In this document: positions 31,479 to 41,207 of the stretch, piece by piece
Numbering within the stretch: position 1 is the stretch's first letter
Layout of the letters: each line of letters starts with the position of its first letter
NCBI RefSeq assembly: GCF_000204055.1
Contig: NW_006768832.1
Span: 103,280 to 167,279, forward strand
Reading direction: 5' to 3'
Source: Melampsora larici-populina 98AG31
Lineage: Eukaryota > Basidiomycota > Pucciniomycetes > Pucciniales > Melampsoraceae
Length of the DNA stretch: 64,000 nt
Translations under genes and position numbers: made by a program
The notes under the pieces: model-generated
What the model saw: only the letters and a program-made list of their open reading frames with translations
What the model was told of the DNA's origin: nothing
Database searches by the model: none

Positions 31479-33328
31479 TTAAGCGAGACTCACCAAAACC
31501 TCTTGCACTGCAGACATTATTTGGGTTCCCCAAGTGGGCAGGGAAAAATGATTGGGAGTATGATTTGTCATAAAATGGTCTATCACTCCACACCTGAGCC
31601 ATAACACCCACACTACATATGTGTAGCAGGCTCAGTGAATATGTGGTTATCATGTACATACAGTTCTGCTCAGTTATCTGCTCATCAGGACAAGTTATTC
31701 ATATGTAATACATGCTGTAACTTCTTTCATATTGAAAAAAGCTTCCAAAAGATTGACTACATACACTGACTCAATGTTTTGGTGTGATCTCATCAACTCA
31801 ACTGCATGTAACACACTTTCTGTTACTAAGACATAGCTTCAACAATATTGCCTGAGCAGCTACAGAAGTATATGTAGTGAATTTTTGGGAAAAAAATTTC
31901 AAAGTCGAAAAAGTTACATGTGGTATAACATGTGATTTATTTATTCTGATGGGCAAAAAACTGAGCAGACCTGTATGTACATGATAGACAACTATTGACT
32001 TAGCTTGCTGCACATATGTAGTGTGGGTGAAATGGCCCAGGTGTGCAGTATTAGATTCTTTTATGAAAAACTGTACTATTAATCATTTTCCTCTGCCAAA
32101 TTGGGGAAGTTGAATGATGTTTACAGTGTTGGTAAGTCATTTTATTTCTAAAGTAACAGTTGATGCCATGTGATATACAAACGTCTGCTAAATGCGTGTC
32201 CGATGCACCCAAGCCTGCCTGCGTTGTGAAAATGATGTGTTTCAAACGTAAGTTGTTTCCGAAAAGATTGTTGCTTAGCAGGTTCAAAATCCGTTTGCAC
32301 GTTTGTCTTGAGTCCACGTAATCGGTAATTAGAATCTCAACGTTTCCAAAAAATGGCAATTGTATCCATGTGTTATCTGAATGCTCTATATCACAAAAAA
32401 TATATCGCATTATGCGGAGTCTTGGGTAGGTGCGGGTTGAGGCGTACTGCGGAAGATGGGTAATGATTGCATCCAGTGAGAGCGCTTCGATTGACTGGTT
32501 CAATGCGATAATTAAGCCTGCGGCATCGTCTGCGTACTCGGGTGGAGCATATTCTAAAAATCTAATGTTCCTACCTCCGGAATAACAAAAATTGATAATG
32601 GCATGCATGTTGGTTTGATCATAGAAGAAATACATATGTTTCAAATTTGGCAGTGATCCAGGGTTGACATTAAGAGTATGCAGGGAGACAAAGTCGAGTG
32701 ACAATGATTCCAAAGCGGGAAGCTTATTAAGTAGGGCCGTGACTGAATGCGAGTCATTAACGAGATGATGAGTTGGGGGGCCACAAAGAATCAATACTTT
32801 GAGATTTGTCAATTGCTGCAGACTTTCTAACGTAGTCTCCGAGAATGCCACTGAGTTAATAAATTGAAGTTTAAGAGTAGTTAAACAATGGCTACATAAT
32901 TTAATAATTTGATCAACATCTGATATTTGGATTATAGGGTCGGTGTAGAAGCGATTATCGTGTCTAAGTTGCCGACCTTGACTGTTGTGTGGGGACTTGA
33001 CCGTATCTGAACAAAATATGTTGCCAATGTTTAGTCGTTCCAATTGAGACATGCCTTCGGTGATGAATTTACTCTGTTTTCTTTCAATCAACTTCTGGGC
33101 CATAAGGGGAAGTCTTAATTCTAAGTTAGAAAACGCGAATGGTATGACAGCGACATCCCAGGATTTGCCAATAAGCCGTAATTGCAATAGGTAGTATAGC
33201 GAAGCTCGGTTGGGATAGTGGAAGTCAGCGCTATTGAGGGAATACGGGTCTGTTCTATCGCAATTCTCATAAACATGGTAAAGAATCATTTGAACCACTT
33301 CGAGAGGAAGGCTGGGACTGGGGACCAT
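31479..33328 (-). pseudogene. F-box/LRR-like gene 3, C-terminus altered by a MITE
   Basis: The ATG at 33328 opens MVPSPSLPLEVVQMILYHV, with the F-box within the first 20 residues, then LQLRLIGKSWDVAVIPFAF and LRR-like repeats. The frame is open to 32051, but its last 26 codons lie inside a 623-bp MITE. Ignoring the element (31506-32128) and one TTG duplication, the frame continues from MTYQ into EVLVSLA and a TAA at 31481-31479. That matches paralog 2 (YKQIMVSL) and paralog 1 (YIELMVSEL). Because only the last residues change, the protein may still be made with a replaced tail. SCF substrate receptor role inferred as for the paralogs. Confidence 0.75.
31506..32128. mobile_element. 623-bp CACTA-like MITE, copy 2, in F-box gene 3
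   Basis: The sequence is the inverse of 16450-17072, with identical length and very high identity. It starts CACTGCAGACATTATTTGGG and ends with the complement of CACTGTAAACATCATTCAAC. TTG is duplicated at 31503-31505 and 32129-32131. Confidence 0.9.
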
Positions 33329-33483
33329 GACTAAATGATTTTTGTGGAGGTTTGTTAAGAATTGTAGTAGAATGAAGTGTCTAGCGTGTGTCTAATCTAT
33401 ATGAAGACACTTGTCACTTGGGTTTAGTTCGTCGGGTGCGATTGAGGGAGCTGAAGATCTATAAGGATAATGATGGATTCTCT

Positions 33484-33975
33484 CTACCGTTGTCGATATA
33501 GATTTTTCAGATGAAATATTTTATGAAATGATGTGGAGGTATGTAGATTTCGCCATCTAACGTTTGATTTAACATTTGGCGTGGGTTGAACATATCCTAA
33601 ACCCGAAAACACTGAGTCGGAATAGATTAGGCAATGTATTCGGCCTGAAATTTTCCGGAGTAGAAATAACACATCCAACGCTTCGAATGCGAGGTACTTT
33701 GATAGGGCATCGGACGTTGAAAGTGGGTGACAACCCCTATAAAATTTGAATAAGGCTTTAAACGGAGTCCAGTGACCTGGGGTAGGACAGACTTTGGCGG
33801 AGATTTTGGATCTTTGAACATGACCCCAACGTGAGTAATTTGGGCCAGAAAAATACCAAACGATGAAAATGAAGTCTACGGCTGGGAGTCGTATAGTGTG
33901 GTATTGTATATACCACATAGTTGAAGTGTATACTTCAATCTTACGTGAGCTCGGAGTTTGCAATTGTGAAAGCAT
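33484..33975 (-). CDS. Uncharacterised 163-residue frame
   Basis: A minus-strand frame starting MLSQLQTPSSRKIEVYTSTM, aromatic-rich, without signal peptide or recognised domain. An overlapping minus frame (33821-33627) competes. It lies directly upstream of F-box gene 3 on the same strand. May be a decayed gene. Confidence 0.22.
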   Translation of the reverse strand: MLSQLQTPSSRKIEVYTSTMWYIQYHTIRLPAVDFIFIVWYFSGPNYSRWGHVQRSKISAKVCPTPGHWTPFKALFKFYRGCHPLSTSDALSKYLAFEALDVLFLLRKISGRIHCLIYSDSVFSGLGYVQPTPNVKSNVRWRNLHTSTSFHKIFHLKNLYRQR

Positions 33976-35148
33976 GAAAGCGTGAATGTTGAAAATTGAG
34001 GTGAAAGCAGACCCTACCTGGGGGGAATTATAGGCTTCAATTACAATTGTCTCTATTTCATTTCGATGTTGCTATTTCATTGTCAAGCCGGGTGGCATCT
34101 AGGTCGTCGCGTTGGGCAGGGTCTTGAAATGTACCACCACATAAGGCTATCATGCCGAATATGAGAAGAACCAAGATTTAAAGTAGTTCACTTTTCAAGT
34201 TCCAAGGTGATAGGTGAACTTGACAAATGTTTTGTGATAGATATGTGCGATACTGACCTAAGGATGATCCACAGATTCAGTACCAAGCGTGATTTTCATA
34301 AATAATTAGGTATAAGCTTCAAATCCATTTTGGGAAGTCAGCGTTTCGCAACATAGTTGTCCGGCTGGAAGTCCCGGCCTCTGAACCTAAGGTTGAACAG
34401 TACTTGTATAAACATATGTACTGCGGTGTATTCTTGGATTTGGGGCCGGTCTAACTCAGTCTTAATAGAACAGTTTAGCCACATATTGTTGGGAATGACT
34501 GCGCAGTTCTCCGTTTGGCGCCGTAGGCTGCTGTCCAGGTTGAATACTCAGTGTCGATCTCATACACCTGCACTTGAAGTAGGGACTTTATTGTGAGCCA
34601 AATTGTTCCTTATGATGTTTGTCGTACCGAATATAGGCCTGCGAAGGCAGTGTCAATGAATTTGTACCCTTTAAATCACTTTGAGGATATGTGAATTTGG
34701 ATCGAAGGTAGGTGGAACAGGTGCAGATTCAAAGTTCCAGCTTCCGCTTCAAGCATTTGCGGTAGGTTTGCTGTCTGGAATTTCACATTGCTTTGTGAAA
34801 GAATGCAATTAGCAGTAACCTGCTGTAAAATTGTTAAGCAGTGCTTGTTGACAACTATAGGGCAAAATGGGAAATAATTTCAACTTATTTTGACCGCATG
34901 GAGCAGTCACTTAGAATTCGAAATTATATGTGAGTCAAAGAAAAATGAGTTAATAGTAGGATGATTTTAGAACAACTCGATTTTTGGCCCTCTAGAATAT
35001 AGGCTACTTTGATCATGATTGCATACCCCCCCTTATCTTGAGCATAATAGAGCAATGATGATTGAAATTGATTTATATTCAAATCTTGTGCTCAAAGTCA
35101 GGGAAGTAGCGAGCCAAGGCATACTATGGTTAACTGACGACGTGCCAG
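33976..35148. other. Intergenic, no gene seen
   Basis: Only short incidental frames are present (such as 34357-34596). Confidence 0.4.
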
Positions 35149-36411
35149 TCATTCTTGAGTTGTTAAATCAAGGGTTGAGTTACTCGAAGTTCTACGCGCT
35201 ACTCGGGTTTTTGCCTTAGGGGCAGCTGTACGAGCGCGCTTCTTGCTGACAGAGGCCGATCCAAACGGACAGCCGGAGTCACTGGCGGTGGGCGACACAG
35301 GAGCCACTGGGTAGTCCGCTGGCCCGGATTCCAGGCTAGGGGTAGAAGTTGGTGGAATCACGGGAGACTTGAAAGGCGCGGTAACTGATTTTGGGACGAA
35401 TCTAAGTGGTCGATTGGGGTGTGGAACTTGCGTTAATGTTTGTCAATTTGTTTTGAACAACGGGGTTGTACTTTTTTGGCTTGGGTCTGCCAGACCCTTC
35501 AACATTTTGTTCAACCTTGACTTTTCTGTCTGCGAATTCACTGGGGTCACGATGACCTGAAGTGGTTGAGACCCTGTTTGCCTGTCAATTTTGATTAGTG
35601 AGCATAGGCTGATGGAATGGAAATGTTGAACTACTTACGATCACCATGTAAGATCGGGTCTCCTCATTGAAGTCTTGAACGAAACCGTGGAACTGGCATT
35701 CGCGGCCCAGCTTAAGGATTCGAGGGATCCCAGAGAGATATTTATAAGGTCGAACCCGATACTTGACAAAGAAGATAGGTGCGGGCTTGACCTGTGAAAA
35801 TATGACTAATGGTTAGACTGGGAAACAGTAGTCCAGTGGTGACACTTACTGCTGGGTGGTAATCCGTATGCTTGACAGTAGCTACAATAGTCTTGAGGGG
35901 TTCTACATCGTCTTTGCCTCGAAGGTGTTGAACACAGTCCTCAACTATTTCTTCAAGCTTGGACACAATGCCTAAGCTGCTGACGCCAATTGTGTTGATC
36001 ATATCACCTTTGAAGGTTTCGGCTGGACCAATCAAGGCGTGGTCAGACCCTTCGAAGTAGAGACTATCCTTGAGCGTATCGACAGTGTTATTGGGGAAAA
36101 AATACACCCTTAAGAAATAAATTTGTCTTTCTTTGAGTGCTAAAGAGAGTGGTCTGTAGCCAAAAGCCCGGATTTCGTATCTGGTCTCTTCGGTCCTATC
36201 GGCGCCACCGCAGTTTATGGAGACGGCATAAGTGCGATATTCGGCTTTTCGGTTCAAATCCGTCGAAATCTAATATAAAGAGAAATTTGCAAATTGTTAG
36301 ACAATTCATTTGTTTAATCAAAAAGTTCTCGCTGACCTGTGCTTCAATTTCGAAGTTGCCCGAGAAATAAACACCGTGACCAGTGGCTTTGTTTAAATCT
36401 AATCCTGACAT
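35149..36411 (-). CDS. Spliced gene of an uncharacterised, probably rust-specific family
   Basis: Exon 1 (36411-36337) reads MSGLDLNKATGHGVYFSGNF. Exon 2 (36269-35850) has RKAEYRTYAVSINC, YEIRAFGYRPLSLALKERQ, YFEGSDHALIGPAETF and VKHTDYHPA. Exon 3 (35791-35639) has VKPAPIFFVKYRVRPY and GRECQFHGFVQDF. Introns of 67 and 58 bp keep phase. Exon 4 is less clear: from acceptor 35582 one frame stops at 35404, while a better-looking frame (TPVNSQTEKSRLNKMLKGL, then a TGA, then a Pro/Ser tail ending with basic KKRARTAAPKAKTRVARR) runs to 35149. So the 3' part probably has a frameshift and a stop. The block order resembles a repetitive family I recall from rust genomes; function unknown. Confidence 0.5.
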
Positions 36412-36419
36412 GGGAAGCT

Positions 36420-37593
36420 CTAAACACGGATTGAGTCATACGGCCAAGTAGCAAATTCAAAGTCAGTCCTGAGAATTGGCTCAAGAGAGCTTTGTTTAGG
36501 ACGCAGCGTACGAAATGAGGTATAACCTAGAGCTTGAGCCCGAATAATGGTCAATTGCAAGCAAAGCGTTGGACCTATGCCTTTGTCCATCTGTTGCTCG
36601 CTCGGTTTATTTATACTTTTACCAGCAGGGATATATGTTGAAAAGACACATGGTTCCAAATGGAATAGGTGTAGGTCGTGTAATTCATTCTGGGGTGATT
36701 TCTATGCGATGCTTAGACCTAATCATGAAGCAAAAGTAAGCGTTAGTAACACATGCCATATCCCGAATATCCAATTTAGGATGGAAGATTAAGACTCAAG
36801 TTTGAGGCAACGACGGTGGGTTTTTAAGATTGTCATGTTGAAACACAACATTGCTCGAAAGGACAATCAGGCGATGATATCCGAGTAGATGCTGTGGAAT
36901 TTGAATTTGTTTGTCTGATAAAAATCAGTTTTGAAAAAGCATGCTTTGGTTTGAAGTTGTGCGTTCAATAATCAATTGCGGTGAGGTGCTCATGCGGCGG
37001 AAGCCTGATTCACGTTTTATGGCCTTTTGAAACTTTGTATCTATACACAATGATGCTGGGTATTTAACGTAGGCTAGAAGCGGGTAAGCGAAGCCCCGAA
37101 GTTGGTATTTGCAGTAAGTGTTGAATGGGTCGAGTAGTTCTATGGGGTCCCAAAGAGAACTCTTTGGCATAGATGGATTCATAGCTCGCCAACTGCTGGC
37201 TTGGGGATGTACCGCTTCCGAGGTTGGTCCTTGGTTTTGATGATGGATTTGGAATACGCGCAGTAAGAATGATGTATAACAGGCGGGGTATCAAGTGTAC
37301 CTTTGGTACATACATCAATTTGCATAAGTTATAATTGGGCGAAATAGTGAAGTGTATAAGTGTGAATGAAACATTTGAAAATTAATCGAGAGGTTTCGGA
37401 TGTGATCCGACTCAACTTTTGGGTGAGGATGTTCAATCAACTGTATGCTGTACGAATGCATATCACCAGAGGACGCTTTCTCACGAGGAACATCATGGGA
37501 TGACCAACAATATATGTTACTGCGGTAGGGGTGATGTCTCAAATGGGAAGCGCTATTGGGGTTCATACTTTTGTGTTTTGTATTGACGCCCAA
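36420..37593 (-). other. Coding-like fragments, gene structure unresolved
   Basis: Three minus-strand frames (36659-36420, 37182-36925, 37318-37064) have coding-like composition, for example YCKYQLRGFAYPLLAYVKYP and LTIIRAQALGYTSFRTL. I could not join them by splicing. They may be remnants of one gene in this co-oriented block. Confidence 0.25.
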
Positions 37594-38098
37594 TAAGCAA
37601 TGCTATATTTTTGGGCAATTGGAGAACAAAATGAAGCAATCTTGGCAACATGTATTAATGTGACATTTCAAACATCAATAAAATTCACAAGTAGAACAAA
37701 AACCCTTCTTGTGGTTCCATGCCTTGTTTCCAAAAACCTTGGGTGGGTAAGCGAATTGTAGGCGCGGCTCAGAGCCCTAAAACCAAGTCTGTTGATCACA
37801 GATGTGACACATATTCTAAATTATTACGCTTGAAGTCTAGTAACAGGTTCGTAATGAAGGCTTATAAGTTAGAGCAGAAAATGGCGCGCGACGTCGACCG
37901 CCTGGAGCCTCTCTGACCAGTATATATGCTAAAGAGACAACTAAGTACAAAGTGAGGACGCAGCCCCTACGTATGGAGGACCCCGCAAGGCTGGGCTCAT
38001 GAGGCCGCTCGGCCTACGGGCTCTCTGAATTAAGAATGTTCCAATGACTTGGCTAGAGCCTGGTAGGGTCGCGGGGTTAGTGTTTGTTCAATAGTACT
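37594..38098. other. Intergenic with a GC-rich island
   Basis: A GC-rich stretch at about 37960-38080 stands out from AT-rich surroundings and includes a small hairpin GGCCG-CT-CGGCC near 38000. It has no readable frame and I see no tRNA or rRNA match. It may be a transposon end. Confidence 0.3.
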
Positions 38099-39361
38099 TT
38101 ATGCAAAGGGATAACATACCAGTGAAGTTTCACGCGTAGGTTGAGCTATAAAGTGGCATTGTATTCGGATTTTGTGGAACCGTTCTACCAAGTCTATGTC
38201 ATTAAGGAATTCCCCTCTGGGCATGGCAAAAACGATGTGCTTCAATTTTGGGGGACGCTTAAAGCTGTTAATATCAGTTTGGGTTAAGATACTGCGCCAG
38301 TATACGCTGCCGTGCCAGTAGCTTGTGACGAGTACCTCGATCATTTTTAAAACCGGCCATTCTAACCAGTTGGTCTCCCATTGTACTGGGTAACAATATT
38401 CAATGCGAAGTACGTGCAGTTTGGGAAAAACTGTATTACGTATCGCTTCCGGGATGCGGTCAGGGATCGAAACGATAAATAAAATTTCGAGGGTTTCTAC
38501 AAGGCCGAGAGCGAGTGGGCCGGCGGGGTCATGGTCTTCCCGCGTGAAAAGCTCGAGGCAATTGATTGGTCTGTAACTCGAATGACAAAGGTCAATGCCA
38601 GCCTCAATGTCGTGAATGTCACATTCTAGCCAGAAATGTTCCAAATGGGGAAGGGCGCTACCTTGCAGGTTTAATGGCGGGAGCGGCGACATATTGAAAG
38701 ATAAAGATCGAATTGAGGATACGCGCTCGAGGAGGAGCTTGATTGACCAAGCGTCATGTCCATCCATTGGAGCTCCGTAGCTCTCGATGTTTAAAGTTTC
38801 AAGCCCAGTAGCAAGGTTAAGAGCATCACTGAGCGCGGGAGTGAAGCCGACACAATTTATAAACCGTAACTTTAATTCAGTCAGAGTAGAGTGGCATAAA
38901 GTAACGAGGGCAGCCGCATCGTCTGGTAGGATAGAGAAAGGGTACAATAGCGATTCGGAGGTTGAGCTATGGCCGGCAGGTAGTTGCGGTAGGGCCATTG
39001 AATAGATAACGCCGTCGAAATATAGATATCGCAGTGGTGGCAATCCGGGAGTGATGTATGATTCTTTCCAGATGCGAATAAGAGATTTCACCATCTCACC
39101 ACGGGTCAAGCGAAGGTTATTGAAAACAAAAGGAACGATAGCAATGTCCCGTGATTTGGACACCAAACGTAAATGAAGAAATCGTGTGACGCATGCGTGG
39201 TGCAATAAGGCGATGTCAGTGCAATTGGTAGGGTTAGGACCGATGACAGGGCTTGATAAGACAACCTCTTTAATAATGAGTTCAACTATCTCAACTGGAA
39301 TGTTCCGGATACCTGGGTTGAGAGTTCCAGGCGTTGGAGGCGTTGAAGAAGTTGATGCCAT
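38099..39361 (-). CDS. F-box/LRR-like gene 4, intact frame
   Basis: A 420-codon uninterrupted frame: Ser/Pro-rich start MASTSSTPPTPGTLN, F-box core IPVEIVELII at about residues 21-30, then LHLRLVSKSRDIAIVPFVF. LRR-like repeats follow and the C-terminal blocks TSYWHGSVYWRSIL and LKHIVFAMPRGEFLNDIDLV align by eye with paralogs 1-3. Length agrees with the other members (about 420-460). No introns, like the others. Expected to act as an SCF ubiquitin-ligase substrate receptor; the target is unknown. The four genes share orientation and spacing of 5-10 kb, so they are dispersed copies, not a tight tandem array. Confidence 0.75.
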   Translation of the reverse strand: MASTSSTPPTPGTLNPGIRNIPVEIVELIIKEVVLSSPVIGPNPTNCTDIALLHHACVTRFLHLRLVSKSRDIAIVPFVFNNLRLTRGEMVKSLIRIWKESYITPGLPPLRYLYFDGVIYSMALPQLPAGHSSTSESLLYPFSILPDDAAALVTLCHSTLTELKLRFINCVGFTPALSDALNLATGLETLNIESYGAPMDGHDAWSIKLLLERVSSIRSLSFNMSPLPPLNLQGSALPHLEHFWLECDIHDIEAGIDLCHSSYRPINCLELFTREDHDPAGPLALGLVETLEILFIVSIPDRIPEAIRNTVFPKLHVLRIEYCYPVQWETNWLEWPVLKMIEVLVTSYWHGSVYWRSILTQTDINSFKRPPKLKHIVFAMPRGEFLNDIDLVERFHKIRIQCHFIAQPTRETSLVCYPFA

Positions 39362-40424
39362 GCTGCCAAGGGTTCAAAGAGCAAATGTTAGCTGGGATGT
39401 GGATGCATTTTATGCAACAAATTGAATATATTATATGAACTTGGTTGTCTTACCCATGGACATGGTGGGCGAGCCGGGACGATGGACCACTTGCAGGGTG
39501 CGAAACGAGGAAGAAGCGAGGTCGGATGCCTTGGATTATAAACCGATTTGCTCTGGGTCTGAAAATAAATCTGAGTTTGATAAGAGCCGTGAAGGGGTCG
39601 AGTCCGCAAAGTAAATGCACACGAGCACGCGGAGCGTTGGCAAAGACTTGCGAAAAAAAAACGGGTTGATGATGCGAAACATCCAGTGTCGTACGCCAAA
39701 GCCTAATGGGTTGTGGGTAAATAGCGCGGCCCATGCGTTAGGAGGACGAGGTGAGAGCGCGTGCCAAATGCTTGTGGAGTAATCCAATTTCTCTGCTTTC
39801 AAGGGAGCTTGCATTTGGATTGAAATTGAATGGACACACGCGGCGGTTAGGCAGAAATGAACAAGGGTGTAACTTTCAGATATGTAATGTATTGTAAATA
39901 ATGGCGCTGAGCTGGATTGAATGAAAGTGGCCAGGGAGTAAATGAGCGCGATAACTTGGGTGGAGTGAATGGGAATGGGTCGCGATGCGGGTGGCTGATA
40001 ACGTTGGAAGAAACACAAAGCCAATGGGATGTGCGAGGGAGACCAAAAATCCAAGCAAAAGAAAGTGAACAATGGAAAGGATGCATAGGGATTGGGAATG
40101 ACGTCTCAGAGCCGAAAGGCCTCGAGAGGGGGGCTTGTTAAAAAGCCTTAGGGGGACTTATTAAGGCCTTAGGGGTTTAAACTGGTTTCGCCGAGAAAGT
40201 GCGTTGTACCTTTAGTATTATGATGTATTTAATTTGCATTGGTATCTTTGAATCTTTCTTGTAGTATTTCTATCTGTTTTTCTTTCTGTCTATTATGTGT
40301 ATATTGCCAAATGGATCTTTGAAGTTGTAAAGAAAAAATAGAAACTACTTTGAAATGTAATGAATAATAATGATCTGATTGATTTGCCCTAGTGAGAGTT
40401 TGAAGAGAATATTTATGTATTGTT
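39362..40424. other. Upstream of F-box gene 4, no firm gene
   Basis: Several overlapping minus frames exist (longest 40072-39536, 178 codons, Ser/Pro/Phe-rich), none with a motif; I do not call a gene. A block at about 40165-40232 (GGGGTTTAAACTGGTTTCGC, CGAGAAA) recurs diverged at 41145-41210. Confidence 0.3.
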
Positions 40425-41016
40425 TTATTTTTGTTTTGTGAGGTGATCTATGGTGTGATAAAAAATATGATATGCAATTAAGATGTGATCACAGGATTTG
40501 CTTTCCACACCGTGTGAGCGGAAGAACTGGAAGAAATCTCCTGCCCAAAACTCACGAGTCCACTGGATAGATTTTTCAATGACCAACGAGACGGAATGTG
40601 AAATTGTTTCATAGTTGTGGCTAAACTGGACGACGGCAGAGAGAGAGGAGGAGTGACTGGCTAGCTGAGTCTTGGGTTTACCTTGTCGTGTTAATTGGGA
40701 GGATTCTTGATCAAGACAATGTTCATCATTTGAGAGATTCCGATGAACAGGTGAAATTCTCCTTGTAAAATTTGGTACCAATACCACGTACAGCTGATCA
40801 GTCCTTTCATCGGATAGACTTTTCTTACTGAGGTGCGTAGCATAGAGAATGATTCGATGATAGCCCAAGTATCTGGTAAGTCCGGATAGAGATCAAAGAC
40901 CTGAAAAAAACAAACAAAAAACTCATCAGTACCTGGTCTGTGTGAAACAAGATATAGAACAGCAGCAGCTCAATTACTATTGAAGGGATGCCTACAAACT
41001 TAAGGGATAGAATCAA
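40425..41016 (-). CDS. Uncertain minus-strand gene fragment
   Basis: A 147-codon frame (40868-40425) has Tyr/His-rich segments such as EKSIQWTREFWAGDFFQFF. In the 5' part another frame reads YPDLPDTWAIIESFSMLRTS right after a TTTTTCAG acceptor-like site. So a spliced or frameshifted gene is possible. The family is not recognised with confidence. Confidence 0.3.
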
Positions 41017-41207
41017 GGCGGGTTGGCGGGTTGAGTGTGGCTGATAATCGATCTTTCTGCAATCGATTGTATCATGATGTCATGGTAGAGTCGTCCGTAG
41101 AAGGGATTGTAAGGCTAGGTAGTTTTGGCCAAAGAAATAGAGGGATTAAGGGGTTTAATCCAGTTTCGCCGAGAAACATGGTTGAGCCTTTAGATTTATG
41201 ATGAACC

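Noticed and set aside
37960..38080. GC-rich segment as a tRNA or rRNA gene
   Set aside because: No cloverleaf, B-box or known rRNA block could be recognised by eye.
39536..40072. 178-codon minus frame
   Set aside because: Three overlapping frames in the same region are equally open, composition is unremarkable and no motif is seen; likely chance in GC-richer sequence.
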